Assembly: GCA_024281995.1 (NCBI GenBank)
Contig: JAMWZW010000001.1
Coordinates: forward strand, 848,527 to 912,526
Length of the DNA stretch: 64,000 nt
Direction: 5' to 3'
Source of the DNA: Nitrosomonas sp.
GTDB lineage: Bacteria > Pseudomonadota > Gammaproteobacteria > Burkholderiales > Nitrosomonadaceae
The notes under the pieces were generated by a model. The model worked only from the letters and a program-made list of their open reading frames with translations. It had not been told where the DNA came from and searched no databases. Shown here in pieces: positions 38,683 to 49,093 of this stretch. Made by a program: the position numbers and the translations under genes. How positions within the stretch are numbered: position 1 is the stretch's first letter; each line of letters opens with the position of its first letter.

Positions 38683-39924
38683 TTATCTAAAATATTTTTT
38701 TATTGATGTAATGATGTAATAGTCTTTTTCTTTAAGATCTTTTTTATCACTATATTTCACGCTTATCGGGTATATTCGGGCTTCATCTTCAATATCAGAT
38801 CTGGCTGCGCTACCCAGTAATTTATAGTCGCCACGGATTGATATTTTTAATTCATCTTTTGGCAATTCAACTCCTGACTTACGTAAAATATAAGCGGATA
38901 CGGTATAGGGCCCTGACTCAAGCCCTCGTTCAATGGAATAGCGGCTCATGAGAAAAGGAATGCGAAAGGTTCGCTGCTCAACATGTATACGCGGTGAAAC
39001 TAAGAAACGAAATTCCGATTCCGAATCGATAATCCCACGTAAAATCGGATCCTTGCGTTGTTGAACTAACTGCTCTTTATGTCTCTCAGCCAAATCTATT
39101 CCTGCTGCGCTACCAAGCCAAGACCCGAACAATGCAAATTGGGAGGTTTCTTGTTGAAGGGCCATATTAAAGGAATTAATGCCTTCATGGGTAGGCTGGA
39201 CTAAAACAACTTTGTACGGGCAAGCGTTGTTATCTTTTGGTTCTGGTGTATTTTTTGGTTTTGGGCAACCTAAGTCGAAATTGATTTCTGCATGATAATC
39301 TTTTGTATAATTTCGAAAGCCGTGTTCAGAAAAGATTGCCGGTATCCACCGCCAAATATAGCTTGTGTAGTTTTGACGGACTGGCTCGATCCATAAATCA
39401 AATTTTATTTTAAAAATTTGGTCGTGTGTCTCGATACCCATCATGTTGGGATCAAGTTTTTCGGAGGAATTTATTTTATGTGCGGAATATGATTCCAGAC
39501 TTGTAAACCCATCTACTACCAGACCTGAATATTTTTCAGGTCCAGCGATAGTTATAATTGGCGTAGGGTCTGAAGCCGCCGATGGTGTAGCTAAATCGTC
39601 TTTAGCTACTGGGGCTTTAACAGCACCTGGTGCCGGGGTGATAATAGTTACGGAGCCTTTCTTTTCTATGTTTGATGCGAGTAAATATGTTTGATTTATA
39701 GCAAAAGGGTCAATCGCTTGAAGGCGCGTTGCATCGATAACTTCTTTTTGTTGATTACTGAGACTCAGTCTGGTTTTTTCATTATCTAACACGGTAGGAT
39801 TGCCTACCCCGAAATATCCTCTATTTGTTGTACAGGATGCTGTCATAATAGCGAACAGTAATAATGGGAGAAGCAATTTAAATCCGATGAGATTCGGATT
39901 AGAAATATATCTTGATTTCATCAT
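38683..39924 (-). CDS. Unknown lipoprotein, 413 residues
   Basis: The product starts with a lipoprotein signal (hydrophobic 15-28, IMTASC with Cys31) and is otherwise hydrophilic, with a proline/alanine-rich linker near 85-110 (PAPGAVKAPVAKDDLATP) and beta-rich later parts. The only paired Cys are in LGCPKP and ACPYKV. No family was recognised. ATG 39924 has GGAG 7 bp upstream; the TTG at 39936 lies inside that site and is rejected. It sits 170 bp upstream of the SGNH hydrolase gene on the same strand and may be co-expressed with it. Confidence 0.75.
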   Translation of the reverse strand: MMKSRYISNPNLIGFKLLLPLLLFAIMTASCTTNRGYFGVGNPTVLDNEKTRLSLSNQQKEVIDATRLQAIDPFAINQTYLLASNIEKKGSVTIITPAPGAVKAPVAKDDLATPSAASDPTPIITIAGPEKYSGLVVDGFTSLESYSAHKINSSEKLDPNMMGIETHDQIFKIKFDLWIEPVRQNYTSYIWRWIPAIFSEHGFRNYTKDYHAEINFDLGCPKPKNTPEPKDNNACPYKVVLVQPTHEGINSFNMALQQETSQFALFGSWLGSAAGIDLAERHKEQLVQQRKDPILRGIIDSESEFRFLVSPRIHVEQRTFRIPFLMSRYSIERGLESGPYTVSAYILRKSGVELPKDELKISIRGDYKLLGSAARSDIEDEARIYPISVKYSDKKDLKEKDYYIITSIKKYFR

Positions 39925-40234
39925 GATAGTCTCCAAGGTTTATATGTAAAAAAATTTTCTATGCTTATTACATATTGAATGTATCAAACATAGCAGAAGA
40001 ACTTGTTGTATGTCGTGAGAATTCCCACATTTCTTTCAAGAAATATTTCTCAATAGTTTTCCAATATCTTAAATATGATTCCTTCGTACTAGTTCGCTCG
40101 CAGCATGGCACGCTTTCGGGTATTTTCGACTACTGCTGACAAACAAGCTTGCGCTTTGGCGTTCATGCTTGTACTCTTTCGGGCACAGTCAGTAAAAAAG
40201 ACTTATCAATAACCGGATCAAGCAGGAGGTGCAA

Positions 40235-42763
40235 TTGAGTGATCAACGTTTTTTAGTGCGCAAAGCGGCGGTATTGGGGGCTGGTGTGATGGGAGCGCAG
40301 ATTGCGGCGCATCTGGTCAATGCCAATATTGAAACCTTGTTGTTTGAATTACCGGGTGATACCGGTAATCCTAACGCCAATGTGATCAAGGCGGTGGAAA
40401 AACTTAAAAAACAAGAACCCGCACCGTTGTCAGTTAAAACCAAGGCCGCTTGTATTCAATCTGCGAATTACGATCAACATCTGGAAAAACTCAAAGATTG
40501 CGATCTGGTGATCGAAGCCATTGCTGAACGCATGGATTGGAAACGCGATTTGTATGTCAAAGTTGCGCCGTTTTTGGGCGAGCATACGATTTTTGCAAGT
40601 AACACTTCGGGATTGTCGATCAATCAACTCGCTGAGGCATTTCCGGAAAGTTTACGTCATCGTTTTTGCGGCATACATTTTTTCAATCCGCCGCGTTATA
40701 TGCATTTGATCGAATTGATTCCATGCCGTACCAGCGATGCGGGCATGCTCGATGATCTGGAAGCATTTCTCGTCACGTATCTTGGCAAGGGAGTGATTCG
40801 CGCCAAAGACACACCGAATTTTATTGCTAACCGCATCGGTGTGTTTTCTTTGTTGGCCACCATGCATCATGGGCGAGAGTTTAATTTTGGTTTTGACCTG
40901 GTTGATGCACTCACCGGTTCATTGATTGGACGCCCCAAAAGCGCTACATTTCGTACTGCCGATGTGGTTGGATTGGATACTTTGGCGCATGTCATCAACA
41001 CCATGCGCGATACATTGCCGGATGATTCCTGGCATGCTTACTTTGCCGTACCGGATTGGCTGCAAGGTTTGATTCAAACCGGTGCACTGGGCGAGAAAGT
41101 CAAGCGCGGGGTATATCAGAAAATCAACAATGAAATCCACGTATTCGATGTAACGACACAGACATATCGTCGATCTAACGCAGAAGCGGATGAAGACCTT
41201 AAGCGCTTGCTGAAATACAGTAATCCTGTTGAGAAGTTTGCTGCATTACGCAATAGTGATCAGCCGCAAGCGCAATTTCTATGGGCTATTTTTCGTGACT
41301 TGTTTCATTATTGTGCGGTGCAATTAGAGGCGATTGCCGACAATGCCCGCGATCTGGATCTTGCGGTACGTTGGGGATTCGGCTGGAGTCAAGGGCCTTT
41401 TGAGATCTGGCAGGCAGCCGGCTGGAAACAGATTACTAACTGGATCCAGGAGGATATTGCCGCAGGTAAAAGCATGAGCCAGGTGCCATTGCCGCAATGG
41501 GTCATAGCGACAGCAGAAAGTGATGCGCAAGGTGTGCATACTGCACAAGGTTCCTTTGCACCTGCTACCGGAAAGCTGCAGCAACGTTCAAAGCTGCCGG
41601 TGTATCAACGTCAGCTGTTTCCCGACCGCTTGATCAGTGAGACAACTACTTATGGAGAAACTATTTTCGAAACCGATGCGGTGAGGTTATGGCATAGCGG
41701 TGACCGAATTGCCATTCTGAGTTTTAAAAGCAAAATGCATACAATCGGAATTGATGTACTAGAAGGCACACAGCAAGCAATTAAGGAGGCTGAGAAAAAC
41801 TGGCGTGCCTTGGTGATCTGGCAAACGGAGCCACCATTTTCTGCCGGTGCCAATTTGCAAAAAGCTACAGAGAAACCTAAATCGCATGCAAAATCAAGCA
41901 ACGAACCATTGCCGCCGCCACAGCCACCGTCAGCATTTCAATTGTTTTTGAAGAAATTTAAAAAATCAGCGCAAGCTACAGTGCTTCAGGTTGCGCGTGA
42001 ACTGGATCTTGCTGATGCGTTAATGGCCAACAAACTGGCGGAAGTTAATGAAATGATCAAACAGTTTCAACATACTTCACAGGCGTTGCGTTACTCGATG
42101 ATTCCGACCGTTGCTGCGGTCGATGGTCTGGCACTGGGCGGAGGTTGTGAGTTTGTTATGCACTGTGACCGGGCTGTTGCAACATTGGAAAGTTATATCG
42201 GTTTGGTAGAAACAGGCGTTGGATTATTGCCCGCTGGTGGCGGTTGCAAGGAATTCGCTCTCAGAGCCGCACAAAATGCCCTAGATGGCGATCCTTTCCC
42301 GCAATTGAAGCATTATTTTGAAACGGTGGTGATGGCAGAATTGGCAAAGAGCGCGGAGCAAGCGAAAGAACTGGGCTATTTACGCCATGCCGATCACGTA
42401 GTGATGCATCGCTTTGAATTGCTGTACGTTGCAAAAGCGCAGGCGCTGGCGTTGGCCGAAGCAGGTTATCGTCCTCCGTTACGGGCGCGGGATATTCCGG
42501 TAGCGGGTAATACCGGCATTGCGACAATTCAAAGTCAGTTAGTCAATTTGCGTGAGGGTGGTTTTATTTCCGAGCACGATTACTTAATCGGCAACAAAGT
42601 AGCGCATGTGATGTGTGGGGGTGATTTAACGCCTGGCAGCATGGTTGATGAAGACTGGTTTCTGGAATTGGAACGTGCAGCCTTTATGGAATTACTGGCA
42701 ACCGAGAAAACTCAGGCGCGTATCGAATATACGCTGAAAACCGGTAAACCTTTGAGAAACTGA
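40235..42763 (+). CDS. 3-hydroxyacyl-CoA dehydrogenase / enoyl-CoA hydratase fusion
   Basis: An 842-residue fatty-acid oxidation enzyme with the dehydrogenase first: NAD fold AVLGAGVMGAQIAAHL near 12-27, the CGIHFFNPPRYMHL segment near 145-158, then a C-terminal crotonase domain with FSAGANL near 535 and AAVDGLALGGGCEF near 628. The order (dehydrogenase then hydratase) is that of FadN-like proteins rather than E. coli FadB. Start TTG 40235 follows AGGAGG by 5 bp and is preferred to the GTG at 40229, which overlaps that site. The thiolase gene follows 24 bp later. Confidence 0.92.
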   Translation: MSDQRFLVRKAAVLGAGVMGAQIAAHLVNANIETLLFELPGDTGNPNANVIKAVEKLKKQEPAPLSVKTKAACIQSANYDQHLEKLKDCDLVIEAIAERMDWKRDLYVKVAPFLGEHTIFASNTSGLSINQLAEAFPESLRHRFCGIHFFNPPRYMHLIELIPCRTSDAGMLDDLEAFLVTYLGKGVIRAKDTPNFIANRIGVFSLLATMHHGREFNFGFDLVDALTGSLIGRPKSATFRTADVVGLDTLAHVINTMRDTLPDDSWHAYFAVPDWLQGLIQTGALGEKVKRGVYQKINNEIHVFDVTTQTYRRSNAEADEDLKRLLKYSNPVEKFAALRNSDQPQAQFLWAIFRDLFHYCAVQLEAIADNARDLDLAVRWGFGWSQGPFEIWQAAGWKQITNWIQEDIAAGKSMSQVPLPQWVIATAESDAQGVHTAQGSFAPATGKLQQRSKLPVYQRQLFPDRLISETTTYGETIFETDAVRLWHSGDRIAILSFKSKMHTIGIDVLEGTQQAIKEAEKNWRALVIWQTEPPFSAGANLQKATEKPKSHAKSSNEPLPPPQPPSAFQLFLKKFKKSAQATVLQVARELDLADALMANKLAEVNEMIKQFQHTSQALRYSMIPTVAAVDGLALGGGCEFVMHCDRAVATLESYIGLVETGVGLLPAGGGCKEFALRAAQNALDGDPFPQLKHYFETVVMAELAKSAEQAKELGYLRHADHVVMHRFELLYVAKAQALALAEAGYRPPLRARDIPVAGNTGIATIQSQLVNLREGGFISEHDYLIGNKVAHVMCGGDLTPGSMVDEDWFLELERAAFMELLATEKTQARIEYTLKTGKPLRN

Positions 42764-42787
42764 TAGTGACGATCGACGGAGAAATGA

Positions 42788-43987
42788 ATGACTAAGCAAA
42801 CTCAAGAAGCCTATATTGTAGCTGCTGTACGTACACCGGTTGGCAAAGCGCCGCGAGGCATGTTTAAAAATGTACGTCCTGACGATATGTTGGTGCATGT
42901 GTTGCAAGCGGTGATGAAGCAATGTGACGGGCTCGATCCGGCAGCGATTGATGATGTGATTGTCGGTTGTGCCATGCCCGAAGCGGAGCAAGGTATCAAT
43001 GTTGCGCGTGTTGCCCTGTTATTGGCAGGTTTGCCAGACAGTGTGCCTGGAATGACAGTGAATCGCTTTTGTGCTTCTGGCTTGCAAACGGTTGCCATGG
43101 CTGCGGATCGTATTCGATTGGGAGAGTCGGATATCATCATCGCCGGAGGTACCGAAAGCATGAGCATGATACCGATGATGGGTAATAAAGTTGCGATGAA
43201 TCCCGCCATGTTCGAGCATGAAGAGAGCGCCGCAATTGCTTATGGCATGGGAATGACTGCTGAAAAAGTCGCGGAGCAGTGGCATGTTTCTCGCGAAGAC
43301 CAGGATGAATTTGCGTTGACCAGCCACAAGCGTGCATTAAAAGCGATCGAAACAGGAGAATTTAAAGACGAAATTGCACCTTATACCGTTGAGGAGAAAC
43401 AGCCGGATCTGGCAACGCATACTGTGCACGAAGAGAATGTTGTTAGAGGCACTGACGAAGGGCCGCGTGCGGATACTAATCTCGATGCGCTGGCGAAATT
43501 AAAGCCCGTGTTTGCAGCAAAAGGTTCCGTGACAGCGGGCAATAGTTCACAGATGTCCGATGGTGCGGCTGCGGTGGTATTGATGAGTGAATCTGCAATG
43601 AAACGTTTTAATTTGTCACCACTGGGAAGGTTTATTGGGTTCTCCGTGGCAGGCGTGCCGCCCGAAATTATGGGTATCGGTCCCATTAAGGCAATTCCTA
43701 AAGTACTGGCACAGACTGGCATTAAACAAGATGATCTGGACTGGATCGAATTGAATGAAGCATTTGCTGCGCAGAGCCTTGCGGTAATCCGTGACTTGGG
43801 ATTGGATCGCAATAAAGTGAATCCTCTCGGTGGTGCGATTGCATTGGGGCATCCGTTAGGTGCAACAGGGTCGATTAGAGTTGCAACTTTAATGCATGGA
43901 TTAAGGCGTCACCAAAAGAAATATGGCATGGTAACTATGTGCATTGGTAGCGGGATGGGAGCAGCGGGTATATTTGAAGCACTGTAG
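42788..43987 (+). CDS. Acetyl-CoA acyltransferase (3-ketoacyl-CoA thiolase)
   Basis: A 399-residue thiolase with all three active-site elements: the nucleophile Cys in NRFCASGLQT near 94, GGAIALGHPLGATGS with the His near 355, and CIGSGMGAAGIF with the second Cys near 386. It removes acetyl-CoA in the last step of beta-oxidation and forms an operon with the preceding dehydrogenase/hydratase. Length and motifs fit FadA/FadI-type degradative thiolases. No acyl-CoA dehydrogenase or ligase is close by. Confidence 0.94.
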   Translation: MTKQTQEAYIVAAVRTPVGKAPRGMFKNVRPDDMLVHVLQAVMKQCDGLDPAAIDDVIVGCAMPEAEQGINVARVALLLAGLPDSVPGMTVNRFCASGLQTVAMAADRIRLGESDIIIAGGTESMSMIPMMGNKVAMNPAMFEHEESAAIAYGMGMTAEKVAEQWHVSREDQDEFALTSHKRALKAIETGEFKDEIAPYTVEEKQPDLATHTVHEENVVRGTDEGPRADTNLDALAKLKPVFAAKGSVTAGNSSQMSDGAAAVVLMSESAMKRFNLSPLGRFIGFSVAGVPPEIMGIGPIKAIPKVLAQTGIKQDDLDWIELNEAFAAQSLAVIRDLGLDRNKVNPLGGAIALGHPLGATGSIRVATLMHGLRRHQKKYGMVTMCIGSGMGAAGIFEAL

Positions 43988-44524
43988 CCAATGAGTGATA
44001 CCTAAAAACCATGTTAGAGTAGGAATATTCTATAGTTTTAGATTAATTGCGGATTTTATTTAAAATCAATAGGTTTTTTCTGGTTGCTGGCTTGATAATA
44101 AGAAGTATTAGGAATTCTGTGTCATTTCTTTATTATTAAAATTCATAGAGCAATAAATGAACCAGATTACATCACAAAATAAAGGAAGATAGCCGGTATA
44201 TCAAACAGTTTACATCGTACTTGGTGTAACTATTGAAGGAAAGGAGGGAATTCTAGGGGTGTTGTATAGGTATATCGGAAGACGAAGGTACTTGATTCTG
44301 GCGGTACCCTGTACTGACAGGCCTTAATAAATTGTGGCGCCTAAAATCAGAAAGCGTTCATAGCTGAGCTAAAACCGTTAGCGTTTCAACAGACTGTCCC
44401 GACTGGTTAGCGAGTGAAGTAGCGAAGCCAAGTAAAGTGTGTTAGCACGATTTACAACCTGATACAGAATTTTGAAAATCATCGCAGGTCTTCTAAGTTT
44501 ATGAAACTATTTAAAAAACTTAAC
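43988..44524. other. Gene-free stretch, 537 bp
   Basis: No credible coding sequence or clear hairpin terminator could be read between the thiolase gene and the convergent adhesin-E-like gene. It may hold decayed DNA, but I could identify nothing specific. Confidence 0.4.
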
Positions 44525-44938
44525 TCATGTCTTGCAAGCTTCTTTCCATTCAATTTCATCGATACTTCCTGGTTGGATTTTCTCCCATCTCTGAGGCTGA
44601 CTATACGAGCGGATAAGATCTCCTTTTTCCATATTCCAACTGAATAATGAGAAAGCAAGAGTCCTCATCTGCTCCTCTTCACAATCAAATTCACGTCGAA
44701 TTTTCTCAGAAAGAAAATTCACACCAGCAGCTTTTTGCTCATTTTTATAATCAAGCAGAATCCACATCTTAACCCTATTACTGGCTTTGCGGATGGAGGC
44801 TAAGTCTGCATAAACTGTATATCCCCCTTTCTTGTCGCTTTCACCCAGTGGAGTCCATTCAGCTACTATTTCAGTACTTGTGAGAACTAACGCTAAAGCT
44901 AGCGTTATTTTTTTTATTATATTTTTAAAGGGAGTCAT
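44525..44938 (-). CDS. Surface-adhesin E-like secreted protein
   Basis: The 137-residue product has a signal peptide (cleavage near VAE/WTP) and the pattern W.PLGES, YTVYADLASIRKASNRVKMW, LSEKIRREFDCEEEQMR, which fits the surface-adhesin protein E family (PF16747). In Haemophilus, protein E binds host laminin and vitronectin; in free-living bacteria its role is unknown, so the name describes the fold only. ATG 44938 is used; the longer frame begins with TTG at 44947. One pair of Cys (FDC and EAC) may form a disulfide. Confidence 0.75.
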   Translation of the reverse strand: MTPFKNIIKKITLALALVLTSTEIVAEWTPLGESDKKGGYTVYADLASIRKASNRVKMWILLDYKNEQKAAGVNFLSEKIRREFDCEEEQMRTLAFSLFSWNMEKGDLIRSYSQPQRWEKIQPGSIDEIEWKEACKT

Positions 44939-45076
44939 TTTAAACAAAGTTAATTGCGTGGATAGGTTTATAGTGGATTACTATCGGATAGTAACCATTC
45001 TTAGCACCGAAGTTGCCGTATTCATATAAAGTACGATTCGTAATTATCCTATTGTACGCATGATTGGTATCCAAAG

Positions 45077-46357
45077 TTATTTTGTAACATGGATCAACTC
45101 ATTCCAATTCGTAGTATAACTAGAACTTTTATTGCTCTGTCTTAATTTCCACGGTTGCCTGTAACCTTCAGATGCAAGCTTTAGTGTGCCTTTACCCATA
45201 ACGGCATTGATTTTACTGATGATATTCATTAATTTGTCGGATTTACAGCCGCTTAATTCTGAGTCAAAGAGATCAGATTGTCGATTATTAGCAGAAACCA
45301 ATTCAGATAGTACTACGGCAGCTTTCTGGTATTTGTAACCCTTCCGATAGATTTTGCGTAGCCCCCATAAAGCGGCTTTGGTCAGCAACTTGATATTGTC
45401 AGTCTGCATTGGCAGTGGAATAGTCAAGCCATTTTTATAATATGCTGCTTTTTTATTAAACGGGCTGGTACGAATAGAAACAAATAGGGTGCTTGCATAA
45501 GATTGCTGACGCCGTAATTTTTCTACGGCGCAGTTAACATAGAGAGAAACAGCCTGTTCCAAGCTTGCTAGGTCAGAAACAGGTGCACCAAAGGAACGCG
45601 AGCTGACAATCTGTTTCTTTGCGGCTGCCATTTCTTCGAGTTCAATACAAACAATACCATTTATTTCACGTATGGTTTTTTCTATGATGACGGAAAATCT
45701 GGAGCGCATCGAAGCGGGGTTAGCTTGCTTGAGATCCAAGACAGTATGAATTCCTTGCTGATGAAGTTTGGGCGTAAGATTTCTGCCAATTCCCCATACT
45801 TCACTTACTGCAATCTGACTGAACCAATCATTTTGTTGCTGCGGCATCATGACACTAAAATTACATACTCCATTAAACTCTGGATTATTCTTGGCAAGAT
45901 AATTGGCAAGTTTGGCCAATGTCTTGGTTGCTCCGATTCCGACGCAAACTGGCAGGCCAATCCATTGTTTTATTTTCTGGCGGATGTGCTGGCTGTAGAG
46001 CGTTAGATCTTGTGTTTTGAATCCAGAAAAATCAAGAAAACATTCATCAATAGAATATACTTCTATATCTGGACTGAACGTCGCCAGCATGCCCATGACA
46101 CGATTGCTCATATCAGCATATAGTGGATAGTTCGATGAATATGCCACTATTCCGTGTTGTTTTGCCAAATTATTTAATTGAAACCACGGTTGCCCCATTC
46201 TGACACCCTGTGCTTTTACTTCATTGCTTCGAGCCACTACGCACCCGTCATTATTGGATAAAACTACAACTGGTTTACCTACTAATTGCGGATTGAATAC
46301 GCGCTCACAACTGACATAAAAATTGTTGCAATCGATAAGTGCAATAGAACGTGTCAT
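45077..46357 (-). CDS. umuC: Y-family DNA polymerase V catalytic subunit, UmuC-like
   Basis: UmuC (426 residues) is an error-prone translesion polymerase acting when replication stalls. It begins [16 protein letters not shown], with the first metal-binding Asp, and has the palm motif [12 protein letters not shown] near 105 with the second Asp-Glu pair, then the helix-hairpin-helix [17 protein letters not shown], followed by the little-finger domain. The start overlaps the UmuD gene by 4 bp. Length fits UmuC (422 residues in E. coli). No obvious LexA box was found upstream of the pair. Confidence 0.93.
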   Translation of the reverse strand: MTRSIALIDCNNFYVSCERVFNPQLVGKPVVVLSNNDGCVVARSNEVKAQGVRMGQPWFQLNNLAKQHGIVAYSSNYPLYADMSNRVMGMLATFSPDIEVYSIDECFLDFSGFKTQDLTLYSQHIRQKIKQWIGLPVCVGIGATKTLAKLANYLAKNNPEFNGVCNFSVMMPQQQNDWFSQIAVSEVWGIGRNLTPKLHQQGIHTVLDLKQANPASMRSRFSVIIEKTIREINGIVCIELEEMAAAKKQIVSSRSFGAPVSDLASLEQAVSLYVNCAVEKLRRQQSYASTLFVSIRTSPFNKKAAYYKNGLTIPLPMQTDNIKLLTKAALWGLRKIYRKGYKYQKAAVVLSELVSANNRQSDLFDSELSGCKSDKLMNIISKINAVMGKGTLKLASEGYRQPWKLRQSNKSSSYTTNWNELIHVTK

Positions 46358-46887
46358 TTGAATTTACGCATAGAACCTGTAACTACACCCCAGATCTCAA
46401 ATACTTGGTTTTCTTTAATTTGAATAACTGCATAGTTTTTGTTAGCCGGGATCAAACATACTCCCGCTTCGGATTGATTTAAGATCTTGACTGTGAATTC
46501 TCCATCCACAACAGCAAGGACAATATCCCCCATCTGTGCAGTACGCGATCGATCAACCACCAGTATATCTTTCTCGAAAATGCCTGCATCAATCATCGAG
46601 TCGCCTTTGACCTGTACGAAGAATGTGCTTGTATCATTAGTAATGAGATAGTCATTAGGGTTTAGTCGCTTCTCGATGTAATCATCTGCAGGCGATGGAA
46701 ATCCCGCCGCTACTTTCGAAGTATAGAGCGGGAAAGTAGCAAGCTTTTTTGCAGCGGACAAGCTACAAACATTTACACTCTGAGTGTGTTCAGCGTATTT
46801 TATAATCAAGGGTGTCAGAAGGTTATGCGTTGCCGGTTTTTGCTTTTTTGGAAGGTGTGCTATTACCATAGAATTGTAAATATCCAT
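46354..46887 (-). CDS. umuD: UmuD-like S24 peptidase, polymerase V accessory subunit
   Basis: A 177-residue LexA-fold serine peptidase that should cleave itself when RecA filaments form, then join UmuC. The cleavage site A61-G62 lies in KVAAGFPSP, the nucleophile Ser97 in GDSMIDAG, and the general base Lys134 in GEFTVKIL. The N-terminal arm of about 60 residues is longer than in E. coli UmuD (cleaved after residue 24) and starts with a basic stretch, but has no helix-turn-helix, so it is not LexA itself. It overlaps umuC by 4 bp. Confidence 0.9.
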   Translation of the reverse strand: MDIYNSMVIAHLPKKQKPATHNLLTPLIIKYAEHTQSVNVCSLSAAKKLATFPLYTSKVAAGFPSPADDYIEKRLNPNDYLITNDTSTFFVQVKGDSMIDAGIFEKDILVVDRSRTAQMGDIVLAVVDGEFTVKILNQSEAGVCLIPANKNYAVIQIKENQVFEIWGVVTGSMRKFK

Positions 46888-47330
46888 TTGATTTGTATTA
46901 TTTTATTCATTATTTTTTTGCAATTCGTTATCGTGTGAGTAATGCCATTTAACCTATCTGCACTATTCGAACACACCCTTTGTATCCATGTCAAATGCGA
47001 CTGACTATATAGTAAGCATTGAAGCCATAGGCTTGTCATTCAAGTTTGCTTGTCCAAAGGATTTGAAGTGGGACAGCAGTAACCGAGTTGCAAAGATTAT
47101 TGGCGTATATTTCTTCCCCCTTACGTTTCCAATGATTGTTAATACCAGGACTTCTAGAGAAAAATCTGTCGTGGCGTAATTAACAAAAATCATCACATAT
47201 CAATTTTTCGTGCTAGCCTAAGCTGTGATTTTTAAATAGCTTTTACTGTGAGATAACTCACAGACTGTTTTTTGCTTGGGCAATATTATTTGCTCCATCA
47301 CGAACTTAGTTATTAACAGACGAAGGAGCT
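46888..47330. other. Gene-free stretch, 443 bp, between divergent genes
   Basis: This region must hold the umuD promoter (minus) and that of the secreted protein gene (plus). I saw no CTGT-N8-ACAG LexA box. A stem-loop at 47246-47273 is listed separately. Short opposed reading frames around 47005-47190 have no family features. Confidence 0.45.
47246..47273 (+). terminator. Stem-loop with T-run upstream of a secreted-protein gene
   Basis: A perfect 7-bp stem CTGTGAG / CTCACAG with loop ATAA is followed after three bases by GTTTTTT. It has terminator form, yet no gene precedes it on this strand, so it might end an unannotated small RNA, act as an attenuator, or be an operator palindrome for the gene starting at 47331. 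Confidence 0.45.
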
Positions 47331-48293
47331 ATGATGGGCAAATGGGTTTTCATGAACTTGATACTCTTGTTGGTTTCAGAAATTTCACTTGCTGATTACT
47401 TTGATACCAACCGAAGTCAAAAAATTTTTGGGATTTATTTGACCGACAGTTCGCAAATCGATGAAATCTATACTCATAGCAACGCCTTTGGGTTTTCACC
47501 GCAAACCGCCGAGGAAATTACGGAATATCTTGATGCCAATAAAAATGGCCTACTCCCGGTTATTAGAATTAATCACTTGTTACTTAACAAGGAAAAAGGT
47601 CTATATCATCATAGTGTTAAAAAAATTATCCGCGCAATAGAGAAATCTAATGCAAATAATCAAGAAATTTTATTTCTGATGGATGAGCCTTTATGGACAA
47701 TACGGGGAGAATGTCAGCAAAGAAACAAAGTTGCCGCCTGCACTGACATTTCCAATAAATATATCCAGACATTAGATACCTTGCGTAAGGCAGGCCAAAA
47801 ATTGCGCAAACGGTTTCCAGGATCGGGAGTCATGCATATCGAAGCATGGGCTGAATTAGCCATACAAAAGAGAACATACCCGAATGATAACGTGATTATG
47901 TTGGACGATACCGAGTACTTGGGCTTTGATTGTTACGGCGATATTGAGTTTTGCGGTTCGCAAGATGATGGTTACCGTCATCAAGTGGACTATGCGACAT
48001 GGGTATGGGATGTCATGCAAGCAATGGAATCTCGCAATCCAATCAATCGTAAGTTATTCTTAGTGCCAGGAACATTTCTTGCAGACGGCCATTTTGACGA
48101 AGTCGATACCGTATTGCGGCAAATGGAATTTTACGGTTGGGCACTGCAATTATCCGACAAGATCGGCGGATTTGGTGCATTTCTGTGGGGTGATATGATC
48201 GAGAATGGCCGATACTTCACGGGCGCCCGAAATATTCATTCTGTTGCCAATTTGCTGGCCCTGATTGCGCAATATTACGGTATAAAAAAATGA
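47331..48293 (+). CDS. Unknown secreted protein, possibly glycosidase-like
   Basis: The 320-residue product has a signal peptide (hydrophobic 5-19, cleavage near SLA/DY) and looks globular. Segments such as ILFLMDEPLWT, VMHIEAWAEL, MLDDTEYLGFDCYGDIEFCG and GFGAFLWGDMIE, ending in W and acidic residues after beta strands, are reminiscent of TIM-barrel glycoside hydrolases, in which such carboxylates are catalytic. This is an impression; no family was identified. GAAGGAGC precedes ATG 47331 well. It stands alone, divergent from umuDC. Confidence 0.75.
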   Translation: MMGKWVFMNLILLLVSEISLADYFDTNRSQKIFGIYLTDSSQIDEIYTHSNAFGFSPQTAEEITEYLDANKNGLLPVIRINHLLLNKEKGLYHHSVKKIIRAIEKSNANNQEILFLMDEPLWTIRGECQQRNKVAACTDISNKYIQTLDTLRKAGQKLRKRFPGSGVMHIEAWAELAIQKRTYPNDNVIMLDDTEYLGFDCYGDIEFCGSQDDGYRHQVDYATWVWDVMQAMESRNPINRKLFLVPGTFLADGHFDEVDTVLRQMEFYGWALQLSDKIGGFGAFLWGDMIENGRYFTGARNIHSVANLLALIAQYYGIKK

Positions 48294-48379
48294 GTGATGA
48301 ATGACACGATGAACGGCTGTTCTTTTAACGCAGGCATAATATCGACTATTCCAAGTTGTGCGGTGTTGTAACAAGCGGA

Positions 48380-49033
48380 TTACAGTGTTATCAGAAAAAC
48401 ACTTTCTTGCAATCGGCTTAATCCCCGTTGTTTGAAACGGGGATTTTCTTCTAGCACATCCACTTGAGCCAGCTTTCGTATTTCAGTGCAATCCCGATAC
48501 AGTGCTTCCACTTCGTCGGGAGACACCGAAAACGGCGGCCCCGCCATTTCAATATGGGGGTAATCTAACGTAATCAGTAAAATTTGTGTTGTGGGTGGCA
48601 GGATATGCAGCAAATGCGAAACATAGTGTTTGCGCATCTCCGGCGGCAATGCCACCAATGCAGCACGATCGTATACGGCATTCACGCTTGCAAGTTCCTC
48701 TTTGCGCAAATCAAATAGGTTACCTTGCAAAATGCTAAGGTCATCCACGGTATAGCACTTGAAACTTTCGTACTGAGATTGATGCGGAGAAAGTGCATTC
48801 TCCGCAAAAAATGTCTGTACCGCAATAGTGCTGAGCTCGACACCCAGAACGTGATATTTTTGTTCCTGCAACCACAGCATATCACTGCTTTTACCGCACA
48901 ATGGCACCAGTACTGTCGTATGTGCCGCCAGCTTTAATTCTTGCCAGAATTGACGCAAATAGGGATTGATGACTGCCTGATGAAAACCAATTTCGCCTTG
49001 CTTCCAACGATTTATCCAGTAGTTATCTTTCAT
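48380..49033 (-). CDS. tpm: Thiopurine S-methyltransferase
   Basis: A 217-residue SAM-dependent methyltransferase with the bacterial TPMT signature: YWINRWKQGEIGFHQAVIN at the N-terminus, VLVPLCGKSSDMLWL near 41-55 (SAM loop), VLGVELS near 65 and YDRAALVALPP near 125-135. Bacterial TPMTs methylate tellurite, selenite and thiopurines, giving volatile or less toxic products. It is convergent with the preceding unknown secreted gene and is probably monocistronic. Length is normal (about 218). Confidence 0.92.
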   Translation of the reverse strand: MKDNYWINRWKQGEIGFHQAVINPYLRQFWQELKLAAHTTVLVPLCGKSSDMLWLQEQKYHVLGVELSTIAVQTFFAENALSPHQSQYESFKCYTVDDLSILQGNLFDLRKEELASVNAVYDRAALVALPPEMRKHYVSHLLHILPPTTQILLITLDYPHIEMAGPPFSVSPDEVEALYRDCTEIRKLAQVDVLEENPRFKQRGLSRLQESVFLITL

Positions 49034-49093
49034 ATCAGAGTCAAGAAATTGTCATTTTATCGGATTACCCATTAATAGCTTATTCGATACCTA

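Noticed and set aside
46988-47196. Opposed small frames upstream of umuD
   Set aside because: They overlap each other on opposite strands, have no ribosome-binding site and no family resemblance.
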